Positions 19,068-28,120 of a stretch of DNA of 64,000 bases are shown one piece after another; position 1 is the first letter of the stretch, and every line of letters begins with the position of its first letter. Source of the DNA: 3107 sp965216225 (GTDB taxonomy: Bacteria; Pseudomonadota; Alphaproteobacteria; Rhodobacterales; Rhodobacteraceae); contig CBDCFF010000032.1 in the NCBI GenBank assembly GCA_965216225.1, forward strand, positions 186,001 through 250,000. Reading direction: 5' to 3'. The notes beneath the pieces are model-generated. The model searched no databases. It had not been told where the DNA came from and saw nothing but the letters and a program-made list of their open reading frames with translations. Made by a program: the position numbers and the translations under genes.

Positions 19068-20444
19068 TCAATCATAGGCTTCGCGGTACTTGCGCACGAT
19101 GCGCAGGGCAAGGACATTGATCGCCAGCGTCACGATGAACAGCATCATGCCAAGCGCGAAGGCGGCAAGCGTCTTGGGGTTGTCGAAAGAGGTGTCGCCG
19201 ATCAGCAGCGTCACGATCTGCACCGTGACGGTTGTCACCGAATCAAGCGGGTTGAGCGTCAGCTTCGCGATCAGACCGGCAGCCATCACCACGATCATTG
19301 TCTCGCCAATCGCGCGGCTGACCGCCAGAAGCACCCCTCCGGCGATGCCGGGGATCGCAGCCGGAAACAGAACGCCTGTCATCGTCTCGGCGCGCGTCGC
19401 ACCCAGAGCGAGCGCACCGTCGCGCAGCGCGCGCGGCACCGCCGAGAGCGCATCGTCGGCGAAGGACGAGATGAAGGGGATCAGCATGATCCCGATGACG
19501 CCGCCCGCCGCAAGCGCCGTGTTCGGGGCCACGGGGATGCCGAGATTCGCCCCGAATGCGCGGATGGCGGGCGCCACCACGAGAACGGCGAAGAAGCCGT
19601 ACACAACCGTCGGCACGCCCGCCAGGATTTCGAGAACGGGCCTGGCGACGGCGCGCAGGGTACGGGGCGCGAATTCGTTCAGGTATATGGCCGACAGCAG
19701 CCCCGTGGGAACGGCGACGACAAGCGCCACGACGGTGATCACCAGCGTGCCCGTCAGCACGGGTATCCAGCCAAAAGCGCCTTCCGCGGTGATCTGGTCT
19801 TCGCGCAGCGGAATCTGCGGCTCCCAGTTCAGGCCGAACAGGAACCCGGCAAGCGGCACCCGGTCAAGAAAGCGCAGCGTCTCGAACAGCAGCGCCGCAA
19901 CGATGCCGACGGTCGTGAAGATGGCCACGACCGAACACCCGATCATCAGGATCGACACGATGCGCTCTGCCCCCTGGCGTGCGCGAAACGGCCCGCTGAC
20001 CCGGCGGCGGGCAAAAAGCAGGATCGCCACGACCGCCGCGACCGTGACGATGACCAGCAGCAGCCGGGACATCGCGTGGCGCGCCGCATATGCGTCAGCC
20101 GCCGCGCGCTTCCACGGCTCCGGCTCGCCAAAGATGCGGCCGCGCGCAATCGACTGGATTTCGGCCAGGATCAACTGCCGCGCACCCGTCGAGGCGCCTT
20201 CGAGCGCGCCCGAAGGCAGGGACGCCATTGTCAGCGCATCAATCGCCGGTCCCTGAAGGGCCAGCCAGAAAAGAATCAGCAGCAGAACCGGCGCCAGCAC
20301 CAGAAGCAGGGCATACAGCCCGTGATAGCCGGGCAGGGAATGCAGCCGCGTTCCGGAATCGCGGATTGACAGGGCGGCCTGCCGATTAAGGACGTATCCG
20401 GCGATACTCGCGCCAAGAAGGATCGCAAAGGCGATTGTTATCAT
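19068..20444 (-). CDS. pstC: Phosphate ABC transporter permease PstC
   Basis: 458 residues. The core motifs PTGLLSAIYLNEFAP, LEILAGVPTVVYGFFAVLVV and the EAA loop DGALALGATRAETMTGVLFP mark PstC. The N-terminal half carries extra membrane segments, the long alphaproteobacterial type. Its start overlaps the pstS stop by 4 bp (translational coupling). Confidence 0.93.
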   Translation of the reverse strand: MITIAFAILLGASIAGYVLNRQAALSIRDSGTRLHSLPGYHGLYALLLVLAPVLLLILFWLALQGPAIDALTMASLPSGALEGASTGARQLILAEIQSIARGRIFGEPEPWKRAAADAYAARHAMSRLLLVIVTVAAVVAILLFARRRVSGPFRARQGAERIVSILMIGCSVVAIFTTVGIVAALLFETLRFLDRVPLAGFLFGLNWEPQIPLREDQITAEGAFGWIPVLTGTLVITVVALVVAVPTGLLSAIYLNEFAPRTLRAVARPVLEILAGVPTVVYGFFAVLVVAPAIRAFGANLGIPVAPNTALAAGGVIGIMLIPFISSFADDALSAVPRALRDGALALGATRAETMTGVLFPAAIPGIAGGVLLAVSRAIGETMIVVMAAGLIAKLTLNPLDSVTTVTVQIVTLLIGDTSFDNPKTLAAFALGMMLFIVTLAINVLALRIVRKYREAYD

Positions 20445-21505
20445 TGGGCAATCCGGGGCAGGGCGCTCTTCGCCGCCATCATCGTGCCGTCCAGAACGGC
20501 TTTCTGCATCCCGGCGCGGCGTTCGTCCGGCAGCGCCACGAGGCCGCGCTCGGCCAGATAGCCGTCCTGCTCCAGCGCGTAATCCGACATGTATTCCCCG
20601 ATGAACTCGTCAAGGCCGGCGATCACGCCGCGATGCGCGTTCTTCACGTAGAAATACAGCGGACGCGACACAGGATAGGACTTGTCGGCGATGGTGTCGG
20701 GGGTCGGCTCTACCCCGTTGATTCGGACGGCCTTCAGGGTGTCGAGGTTTTCAAACAGGAACGGATAGCCAAAGATGCCCATGGCGTCCGCATCGGCATT
20801 CAGGCGCTGAACGATCAGGTTGTCGTTTTCACCGGCTTCCACGAAGGGGTCATCCTGACGCATCCGGGAGCAGTTCTGTTCAACCCAGTCGTCGTCATGG
20901 CCGCCCTTCCTGACGAAATCGAGCTTTTTGCAGCCTGCGTGCATCGCCAGTTCGACGAAAGCGTCGCGGGTGCCCGAGGTCGGCGGCGGGCCATAGGCGA
21001 GGATTTCGACCGCCGGCAGGTCGGCGTTGATCTCGTTCCACATCCCGTAGGGGTTGTCGGCCCACGCGCCGTCAACCGGCACCCGGGCGGCAAGCGCCAG
21101 GTACACTTCCGCCAGGGTCAGGTTCCAGTCGTGTTCATTCGAACGCGCGATTGCGATCGACAGACCGTCAAAGCCGATCAGGGCTTCGGACACGTCATCG
21201 ACGCCGTTGCTCCGGCACAGTTCGTATTCCGAGGGCTTCATCGCCCGCGACGCCCCGGCGATGTCCGGGTGGTTTTCGCCGATGCCGGCGCAGAACAGCT
21301 TCATGCCGCCGCCGGTGCCGGTCGACTCCACCACCGGCGACGGGAACAGGGTGTCGTTTTCGTTCGCGAACTGCTCGGCAACAGCCTGACTGTAGGGAAA
21401 GACGGTCGAGGAACCGACGATGCGGATTTCGTCACGCGCCTCGGCGGCAATCGCCGACACCGCCAGCACGGCCATCGCCGACGCGGGAAGTCTGGTGAAA
21501 GACAT
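20441..21505 (-). CDS. pstS: Periplasmic phosphate-binding protein PstS
   Basis: 354 residues with signal peptide (MSFTRLPASAMAVLAVSAIAAEA). RIVGSSTVFPYSQAVAEQF and ESTGTGGGMKLFCAG are the PstS phosphate-loop regions; SRAMKPSE and TSGTRDAFVELA complete the site. It delivers phosphate to PstCAB. It is the first gene of the operon, with a Pho box about 85 bp upstream. Confidence 0.94.
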   Translation of the reverse strand: MSFTRLPASAMAVLAVSAIAAEARDEIRIVGSSTVFPYSQAVAEQFANENDTLFPSPVVESTGTGGGMKLFCAGIGENHPDIAGASRAMKPSEYELCRSNGVDDVSEALIGFDGLSIAIARSNEHDWNLTLAEVYLALAARVPVDGAWADNPYGMWNEINADLPAVEILAYGPPPTSGTRDAFVELAMHAGCKKLDFVRKGGHDDDWVEQNCSRMRQDDPFVEAGENDNLIVQRLNADADAMGIFGYPFLFENLDTLKAVRINGVEPTPDTIADKSYPVSRPLYFYVKNAHRGVIAGLDEFIGEYMSDYALEQDGYLAERGLVALPDERRAGMQKAVLDGTMMAAKSALPRIAQ

Positions 21506-21590
21506 GGTTTCTCCTGTTTCGGGAACGGGTCGGGGCAGCAGAGCCCCAGGGAACGGGTAGTCCGGAATTGTGATGCCTGTGCAAATTTTT

Positions 21591-21608
21591 CATGACAAAT
21601 ATGTAACA
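21591..21608 (-). promoter_or_regulatory. Pho box upstream of pstSCAB
   Basis: On the minus strand the sequence is TGTTACATATTTGTCATG: two 7-bp half sites (TGTTACA, TGTCATG) 11 bp apart, matching the PhoB direct-repeat layout (CTGTCAT-like). It lies 86 bp upstream of the pstS start. It implies PhoB activation on phosphate starvation, although phoB/phoR are not in the window. Confidence 0.65.
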
Positions 21609-21734
21609 CCGCGAGGCGGGCGGAGAATCGGGCGGATGAGGTCATGCGCCCTGCGCGATTCCCGGCCCCCGGCGCGAAACCCGTCTTTGCAAGCGCAGAA
21701 AAAGGGGTTTTCCGGCCAGATCGGAAATTTTTCA

Positions 21735-21820
21735 TTATCCCCCGCCAACCCTGTTGGAACACTGGATAAAACCGGGTTATCCACAGCAAATGCCGGAATA
21801 ATATCAACAGGTTATCCCCA
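21735..21820. promoter_or_regulatory. Cluster of DnaA-box-like nonamers
   Basis: Within 86 bp there are TTATCCCCC (21735), TTATCCAGT (minus strand, 21761-21769), a perfect TTATCCACA (21777) and TTATCCCCA (21812), next to A/T-rich stretches (ATAATATCAACA). The consensus is TTATNCACA. No dnaA or rep gene is adjacent. It could be a DnaA titration or regulatory site, or an origin-like remnant. Confidence 0.45.
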
Positions 21821-22753
21821 GGAAATTTTCATGCTGCGGTGCTATTTTCTTGCCAACGGGAAACAGATTTGCAACGCTGCCCATCTCGCAGAGGTTCTTA
21901 CGAACCGACGCGATGCGCAAAGGCCCCCTGAGGCTGGCGCGGGTGCGGATTGTCTTCGAATTTTCCTTCATTCGCAATGGTTTGCAGGGTGCGGCCGGGA
22001 AGCGGAAGCCTTTCGGGGCGGATGCTGACAGGCGGTATCCGGGGGCCGGAGCGGGCCGCGCAGGGTCTTCGGGTCCGGTGTGGTGGCCAAGGCTTTTCGG
22101 AGCCGAGGCAAATGGCCGCAATTCCTCTGGAATGAAGGCCATCCGGGCTGAATGCTCTTCGGAGCGGATGGTTCGGAAAGGCGTCAGGGGCGTCCTTCGG
22201 GATGTATGCGAAGACCGCGTCTGAGCACCTGACGCCTTTTTTCATGGCATGTCCGGCACTTCACCATTTCTGCTCATGAACGAAACGGGGCCCGCCTGCC
22301 TGAGCAACCGAGCCCCGCCGTCAGAATGCTGCCGCGCCTATGCACCTGTGGCGGATGGATACACCGCATCGCCCTGAATGGCAACCATATGTTGCGTGGC
22401 GTGTCGAAGAAACCTCAATATTTTTGAAATTCTTCAATATATGGTGGTTCCCGGTGATTCGTTTTCGCATCGGCTTGCGGCATCTTCCAGGGCTTTGCCT
22501 GTATTCGCCGGCCATGACACGGGCCGGATGGCGGCGCCTGCGCCTGCGCCTTTCGCCACACCCGGACGGGCAATACCCATCATCGCGCCGCATTGCCAAA
22601 GCTGCAATGGCGCATGAATCGCCACATCAATAGTTGGCCGAAGCCCTTGACTATTGAACGCCTGCTCTGTTCCATGCAGAAAGGAGGTGGCGACTGCGAC
22701 GATTGGCGATGGAGACCGAACCCTATGAGATGCGACGTATATGGAGGATGGAA
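21821..22753. other. Gene-poor stretch, no convincing CDS
   Basis: Short open frames on both strands show no recognisable protein. The stretch holds the hairpin at 22177-22241 and an A/T-rich patch around 22410-22450. I see nothing else supportable. Confidence 0.5.
22177..22241 (+). terminator. Hairpin with T-run, possible terminator of a small transcript
   Basis: AAAGGCGTCAGG (22177-22188) and CCTGACGCCTTT (22228-22239) form a perfect 12-bp stem followed by T residues. The 39-nt loop has a weaker inner stem (GTCCTTCG against CGAAGAC). No gene lies immediately upstream on this strand, so it may end a small RNA. Confidence 0.5.
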
Positions 22754-24172
22754 ATGCGCTTTCCCCAGCTCTTTGTGACACGCCCGGCACATGATCCGGC
22801 CGCCGCGCCGCGCACCATTGTCCATGGCGCGGCGATGGTTCCTGCGGTGCCCCAGAGCGCCGCAGCCATGGTTTCGGTCCCGCCGCAACCGCAGAACGCA
22901 AGAGGCGACGCGTCCCCTGCGTCGGACACGGTTGTGTACCCGAACCTTTCCGGGAGGAACGGAAACAGTGGCAACACGGGGGCGGGAAGCGGCATCAATG
23001 TTCCCTCGGCTTACATGGAAGGCTACGAAAAGGCCCGGGCAAGGGATCCCGAGATGGCGGATGCGTACATCCTCCACACCACAATCGGCGACCCTCTGGC
23101 GGACCGCGTGATCGAGGAACTGGCTTGCGTGATCGCGGAAGGAAAAGGACGGGAACACGGGATCATCAATACTGCGCTGAATAATTATGACAACCCTTCG
23201 GCAATCGTCCCGGAGTCGTTGCGGGATCTCGTTGCCGCGACTGTGACCGTTCCGCCATGGTTCGACGAAGAGACAGCCATGGTCGCAACCCGGGCCTTCC
23301 TTCGAAATCCGGCACAGGTCCTGGCCGGGCTGGCGACGGCTGCGATCGTGGAAGGATTTTCCGTGCTGATTGCCAAGTCCTTCCGCATCAGGGGCCGTCT
23401 CATCGATAGCGGCTCCCGGCGGCTCAAGTCAAACAACCTGCAACTTTTTGAACAGTTCCTGCCCGGCGGGATGATACCCGGTGGTGACGCATGGAGGCTG
23501 AACCTTCGTATCCGCCTTATTCACGCCCAGGCGCGGTGCCTGATCAGGGTTTCGGACGAATGGGACGAGGCGGAATGCGGGCTTCCGCTGAGCGCCGCGC
23601 ACATGCTTCTGGGGGCGGCGAGTTTCTCCGGGCGTCTCATGCAGCATGTGCAACGCCTTGGCGGCGAGTTCAGCAGCGAAGAGCGAGAGGCGTATGTCCA
23701 TGTCTGGAAATATTCCGGGTGGCAGATGGGAGTGCCCGAGACCATCCTGTTTCACGACGAGGCATCGTCAGTCAGGGCCTATGAGATCGGGGTGCTCTGC
23801 GAACCGCCGCCGGGTGACGACTCGATCATCATGGCGAACAGCATCCTCAACAGCACGCCGCTGATCCTGAATATCACCGAGCCCGCAGCGCGCCGCAGGG
23901 AAGTGGGCCGGTACTATCAGATTTCCCGGGAACTGATCGGCAACGAAATGGCCGATCAGCTCAGGTTTCCCCCCGCAAAGAGAATACCGATTCTGCCGCT
24001 GATTGCCTTCAAATACCGCGCGATGCGCAGGCTGGCGAAGTATCTGCCATTCTTTTTCAGATACAATCTCAAGGAATTCAATATCCTGCTGAATGTATCG
24101 AATCTGGGAAAATTTAGTCATTCCTATCGCTTGCCATCCTCCCTTTACGACGACGATTCGCAGAAATGGTGA
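22754..24172 (+). CDS. MpaB / rubber-oxygenase (DUF2236) family protein
   Basis: 472 residues from ATG 22754, which has GGAGG six bases upstream. The frame is open to a TTG at 22703, but without better spacing. The N-terminal ~90 residues are Pro/Ser/Asn-rich, then the DUF2236 catalytic domain follows: YILHTTIGDPLADRVIEELA, LRIRLIHAQARCLIR (the conserved Arg/His heme-contact region) and AAHMLLGAASFSGRLM. Family members are heme-dependent oxygenases, including the latex-clearing protein and fungal MpaB. The substrate here is unknown. The gene stands alone. Confidence 0.75.
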   Translation: MRFPQLFVTRPAHDPAAAPRTIVHGAAMVPAVPQSAAAMVSVPPQPQNARGDASPASDTVVYPNLSGRNGNSGNTGAGSGINVPSAYMEGYEKARARDPEMADAYILHTTIGDPLADRVIEELACVIAEGKGREHGIINTALNNYDNPSAIVPESLRDLVAATVTVPPWFDEETAMVATRAFLRNPAQVLAGLATAAIVEGFSVLIAKSFRIRGRLIDSGSRRLKSNNLQLFEQFLPGGMIPGGDAWRLNLRIRLIHAQARCLIRVSDEWDEAECGLPLSAAHMLLGAASFSGRLMQHVQRLGGEFSSEEREAYVHVWKYSGWQMGVPETILFHDEASSVRAYEIGVLCEPPPGDDSIIMANSILNSTPLILNITEPAARRREVGRYYQISRELIGNEMADQLRFPPAKRIPILPLIAFKYRAMRRLAKYLPFFFRYNLKEFNILLNVSNLGKFSHSYRLPSSLYDDDSQKW

Positions 24173-24523
24173 ATGGGCGGATTTTCAGGCGGCAACGCGG
24201 CTGCGCCCGTGCCGGGCTTGCGCCGAAGGATTTCGACCATATCGAGGCCCAGGTGACTGCATCAAAGGGAACGCCATCGCAGACGCCATCGGTAACACGG
24301 AGGAAGCCGCCCCTGCATTGCCGGTCTGCGTCACCGGGTATTGTTCCCCGATCCATCCGGTCCGTCTGCGCAAGGGGCGGCGTGTGCTCATTCATTCGGC
24401 GACGCGAAGGCGTTGCGCCCGATGACGACCGGGGGGCCGCATCGGAGAGCAAACCGCCCTGCCTGATGCCCTGCCTGTATATCCCGAACATCCTCCCGGC
24501 TGTTGGCGCGCCGGATTTGCCCT

Positions 24524-24800
24524 TGAAATCGCGGGCGTGGATCACCTTGTCCCGGATGACCCCGAGGAGATTTTTCCGTCGTTCCTGCGCGGCCTGAAAA
24601 ACGGCTGTGCGAAGGCGATGTATCGCGAGTTGCGAAAGCCGGACGTTACCTTTGCTTCCATTCCCCGGCGCGACCTCATCGACATGAAGGGTTATCGCCC
24701 CATGTGCGTGCAGTTTTCCCGTGGTGGCCCGTTCGATTGCGCGTTTTGCGGCATCACGAAACTTTACGGCCGCATTCCCGGAACCGGTTCGGTCGCAGGA
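24524..24800 (+). pseudogene. B12-binding radical SAM protein, internal fragment
   Basis: GVDHLVPDDPEEIFPSFLRG and IPRRDLIDMKGYRPMCVQF, then SRGGPFDCAFCGITKLYGRI, match the middle of HpnP-like/DUF4070 radical SAM proteins. In these the motif is SRGCPFDCxFC. Here the first cluster Cys is Gly, and both the B12 domain and the rest of the TIM barrel are missing. It is a dead remnant, not a gene. Confidence 0.65.
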
Positions 24801-24985
24801 AGATCGGCGCAGCCTTCCTGCGCCGCCTCCGGCAGATCAATGACCGGACCCTTTGCGGAGGTCTGCGCCGATGCCGCAGGCGGGGCAAGCGGCACGGCGG
24901 TCAGGCAGGCCACTGTCAATGCCCTCTGGAAACCGGCGCGAAAACGGGTTATCTGGTAAGGCAGGATCGCAAGGAGACACCGCCC

Positions 24986-25363
24986 GTGGCCGACACGGCG
25001 TTCAACACGATCGCGGAAGTGCAGCGCCTGCGCGATGCGGGGTTCGCTCAGGCCCAAGCCGAGGCGATCACGCTGTCGATCCATGCCGGCGTCACCGGCG
25101 GCGTTGCCACCAAGGCCGATCTTGGCGGGCTGAGGGCCGATCTCGGGAAGCAGGGCGCGGAATTGCACGGCGAGATTGCGGCGCTGGATGCGAAGATCGA
25201 AAAGCAGGGCGCGGCGCTGGACGCAAAGATTGACAAACAGGGCGCGGTGCTGGAGGCGAATATCTCCGTCGCGAAGTTCGATCTCACCTGGCGTCTGCTG
25301 GGCGGCATTGCCGTTCTGAACGGTATGCTCCTCGCGGCAATGCGCCTGTTGCCTCCGGGCTGA
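24986..25363 (+). CDS. Small coiled-coil membrane protein, DUF1640-like
   Basis: 125 residues from GTG 24986 with AAGGAG upstream. ADTAFNTIAEVQRLRDAGFA and QAEAITLSIHAG are followed by a heptad-rich repeat region (DAKIEKQGAALDAKIDKQGA), then one C-terminal membrane helix (LLGGIAVLNGMLLAAMRLL). This order, a short N-terminal motif, coiled coil and tail anchor, is that of the DUF1640/CCDC90 family. The function is not known; oligomerisation through the coil is likely. Confidence 0.7.
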   Translation: MADTAFNTIAEVQRLRDAGFAQAQAEAITLSIHAGVTGGVATKADLGGLRADLGKQGAELHGEIAALDAKIEKQGAALDAKIDKQGAVLEANISVAKFDLTWRLLGGIAVLNGMLLAAMRLLPPG

Positions 25364-25399
25364 GCTGCCCGCGCCCCGTATCGACCGCCCGCCGCGCCT

Positions 25400-25815
25400 G
25401 CATGTGCCCGAATCGTGATCCCGGAACCAGCCCTCCTGCGAGTTGTACCAGACGATCTCGCCGGTATCGGCATCGTAATCCGGGATCAGCCAGCCTGCCG
25501 TCTTCGCTGGCCCCCGACCCGATCACCCGCGAAGTGCCGGAGACGATGCCGGCCACCTGCGGGCATTCCTTGCGCGACATCCGCGACCGGGCGTTGCTGA
25601 TGACCGCATGGGCCTCTCGGCCCCTGCTTTTGCGGCCGGGCGCAATGACATTCCAGCGCCGAGCGCCGCGCCCGGCGACGGAACGATCCTGAAATCGAGG
25701 CTGTCCGGGCTTTTGGTCGCCGGGAACTTTGCGGCGTTGTGGTGAAGGATCGACAGCGGCAGGCTGCTGCCTTGCGGCTGCCCCGGCCCATCGGATCGTC
25801 CTGCGCTCAACAGTG
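25400..25815 (-). pseudogene. Unrecognised decayed reading frame
   Basis: On the minus strand, coding-like segments appear in changing frames: WNVIAPGRKSRGREAHAVIS, SRMSRKECPQVAGIVSGTSR and PDYDADTGEIVWYNSQEGW. No single frame spans them. I do not recognise the family. It is probably a frameshifted former gene downstream of the SLC13 permease on the same strand. Confidence 0.3.
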
Positions 25816-27594
25816 CTACAATGGCCAAAAGAGCGGAATAAGCGCCGACGCCAGCAGGCCGACGCTCAGGTTCAGCGGCACCCCGACCTTCATGAAATCG
25901 GTGAACCGATAGCCGCCGGGGCCATAGACCATCATGTTCGTCTGATAGCTGATCGGCGTTGCAAAAGTGGCGCTGGCGGCGATCATCACCGCGATCACCA
26001 GCGGCCGCGGATCGACGCCCAGCGGAATCGCCAGCCCGATCGCCACCGGCGTCAGCACCACCGCGACCGCATGGTTGATCAGTTCCGACAGCACCGAGGT
26101 CAGCAGGTAGATCGCCCAGACGATGAAGAAGGGCGGCAATCCGGCAATCCGGGGCGCGATGTTTTCGACGATCAGTTCGATTGCGCCGGAGGTCTCCAGC
26201 GCGGTGGCGACGGCCAGCATGGCGAAGATCAGCGCAAGCAGACGCCCGTCCACAAAGGCAAACGCCTCCTCGGAGTCGATACAGCGGGTCAGAAAGACCG
26301 TCGCCATGGCCAGCACCGCCAGCAGCAGGATCGGCGCCACGCCCAGCCCGGCCAGCGCGACGATCCCGGCCAGCGCCGCAATGGCGATGGGTGTGTGGCT
26401 GCGGCGATAGGCGCGCTCCGTCGGTTTCGACACATCGACCATGTCCATATCGGCGGCAAGGCGCTGGATGTCGGTGGGCGCGCCTTCCAGCAGCAGCGTG
26501 TCGCCGATGCGGACCATCAGATCGTCCAGCTTGCGCCCGATATTCTGGTTCCGCCGATGCACCGCCAGCGGATAGACCCCGTAGCGGCGGCGCAGACGCA
26601 GGGATCCCAGGGATCGGCCGATCATCTTGCAGCCCGGCGAGATAAGCACCTCCACGGTCGATGTCCGGACCGAACCGAGCTTGTCAACCATCCGCACGTC
26701 CCGCGACCGCTGCAAACCCAGAAGCTCGGTCATCTGCGAGCGCAGGACGACGCGGTCGCCGACCTCCAGCGATACCCCTGCCAGATCGCGGCGCAAGGAG
26801 GCATCGCCGCGCAGCACGTCGATCAGCCGCACGCCATCCCGGCGAAAGAGGTCGATCCGGGTGACTTCCTGACCGATCAGTTCGCTGTCCTCGGGGATCG
26901 CCACCTCGGTAAAGAACTTCATCGGCTTCTTGTCCGACAGCATGGTCGCCATGCTGTCCCGGTCGGGCAACAGGCGCGGCGCCACGAAACGCAGATAGAT
27001 CGCGCCCCAGGCGACGAGGAAGACGGCCAGCGGCGTGATCTCGAAAATCGTGAACGGCTCCAGCCCGCGCGTGCGGGCCACGCCGGCGACCAGAAGGTTG
27101 GTCGAAGTGCCGATCAGCGTCAGCGTCCCGCCGAGGATGGCGGCGTAGGAAAGCGGGATCAGCAATTTGCTGGCCGACATCCCCAGCTTGCGGGACAGTT
27201 GAACGAATACCGGAATCATCACGACGACGACGGGCGTGTTGTTCACAAAGGCAGAGGCGACAATGACAAAACCCATCAACGCGCCGATTGCCACGCCGGG
27301 CCGGGTGTCGGCCTGGGATTCGGCCAGCCGGGTAAACCATTCCAGTGCTCCGGTCCGCACCAGTGCGCCCATGACGACGAACATCGCGGCGATGGTCCAG
27401 GGGGCGGGGTTCGACAGGATGTGCAGGGCTTCGTCATAGGGCAGAAGACCGGTCATCAGCATCGCGGCGGCCCCGGCGATGGCGATCACTTCTGCGGGGT
27501 AGGCTTCGCGCATGAACAGTGCGAACATGACCGCGACAAGGGCCAGCGCCAGAACCGGCGCGCCGTTCGGCGGCAGCCAGGAAATAAGGTCCAT
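25816..27594 (-). CDS. SLC13-type anion permease with two TrkA-C domains
   Basis: 592 residues. Two membrane halves (~1-190 and ~400-592) flank a soluble centre with two RCK_C/TrkA-C domains (EDSELIGQEVTRIDLFRRDG and PGCKMIGRSLGSLRLRRRYG). Signature motifs are ASAFVNNTPVVVVMIPVF, GGTLTLIGTSTNLL and, in the second half, SELINHAVAVVLTPVAIGLA. This is the YbiR/SAC1-like group of sodium-coupled or ion-gated anion (sulfate, dicarboxylate) transporters. The substrate cannot be read. It is a single gene. Confidence 0.85.
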   Translation of the reverse strand: MDLISWLPPNGAPVLALALVAVMFALFMREAYPAEVIAIAGAAAMLMTGLLPYDEALHILSNPAPWTIAAMFVVMGALVRTGALEWFTRLAESQADTRPGVAIGALMGFVIVASAFVNNTPVVVVMIPVFVQLSRKLGMSASKLLIPLSYAAILGGTLTLIGTSTNLLVAGVARTRGLEPFTIFEITPLAVFLVAWGAIYLRFVAPRLLPDRDSMATMLSDKKPMKFFTEVAIPEDSELIGQEVTRIDLFRRDGVRLIDVLRGDASLRRDLAGVSLEVGDRVVLRSQMTELLGLQRSRDVRMVDKLGSVRTSTVEVLISPGCKMIGRSLGSLRLRRRYGVYPLAVHRRNQNIGRKLDDLMVRIGDTLLLEGAPTDIQRLAADMDMVDVSKPTERAYRRSHTPIAIAALAGIVALAGLGVAPILLLAVLAMATVFLTRCIDSEEAFAFVDGRLLALIFAMLAVATALETSGAIELIVENIAPRIAGLPPFFIVWAIYLLTSVLSELINHAVAVVLTPVAIGLAIPLGVDPRPLVIAVMIAASATFATPISYQTNMMVYGPGGYRFTDFMKVGVPLNLSVGLLASALIPLFWPL

Positions 27595-28120
27595 CGGTTC
27601 CCGTACCTTCCATCGCCAGGGCGAAGCGTTATCAAGGCGAGGATAGCGGAAGCGACAGGAAAATAAAGAGCGTACTGCATGAGGGTCCGGGCAGGCAGGC
27701 AGGGCGGCATGGCCCCGGAGATCGGCCTCCGGCGGATGTCCTTCCGGCCTTTTGGTCCCTTTGGCAACCGGAGTCGTCCTCGTCGGGATGCTGACATTTC
27801 ACCTTGCCGAATATTTGCGGTTTGCAGCATGAACACCGTATTCAGGGCGGACAAGGATTTCATCTGTCAGAATGGCCGTGAAACCCGTTTCCGTTCTTGT
27901 GTGGAAACCTCGGACCGACCCGCCGCCCGGATGCCGCATCGCTTGACTTCGCCGCGCACACGCTCTAAAGCCGCACCCAAATCCGGGAGTCCGTCGATGC
28001 TTCCGGTCCCGCCCGGCCGGGATCGCCCCCCGTCAGCGAGTTTCGCCCGCGGGGCCATCGGGCATTCGGGCGTCGGGGTTCGTCTCCGGTATGTGAAAAC
28101 AGGGCGAAGGAGCCGGGAGC
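27595..28120. other. Intergenic region before ffh
   Basis: About 520 bp with only short, implausible open frames. It presumably holds the divergent promoters of the SLC13 permease and the ffh operon. The ffh ribosome site GAAGGAGCCGGGAGC lies at its right end. Confidence 0.5.

Noticed and set aside
18855..20369. 504-codon open frame on the plus strand
   Set aside because: It lies antisense to pstA and pstC, which are unmistakable. Its translation is Arg/Gln/His-rich low complexity, typical of a shadow frame in GC-rich DNA.
21850..22224. 124-codon plus-strand and 115-codon minus-strand frames after pstS
   Set aside because: Neither translation has recognisable motifs, and no good ribosome site precedes them.
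25729..27666. 645-codon open frame on the plus strand
   Set aside because: Antisense to the SLC13 permease; charged low-complexity translation with no family features.
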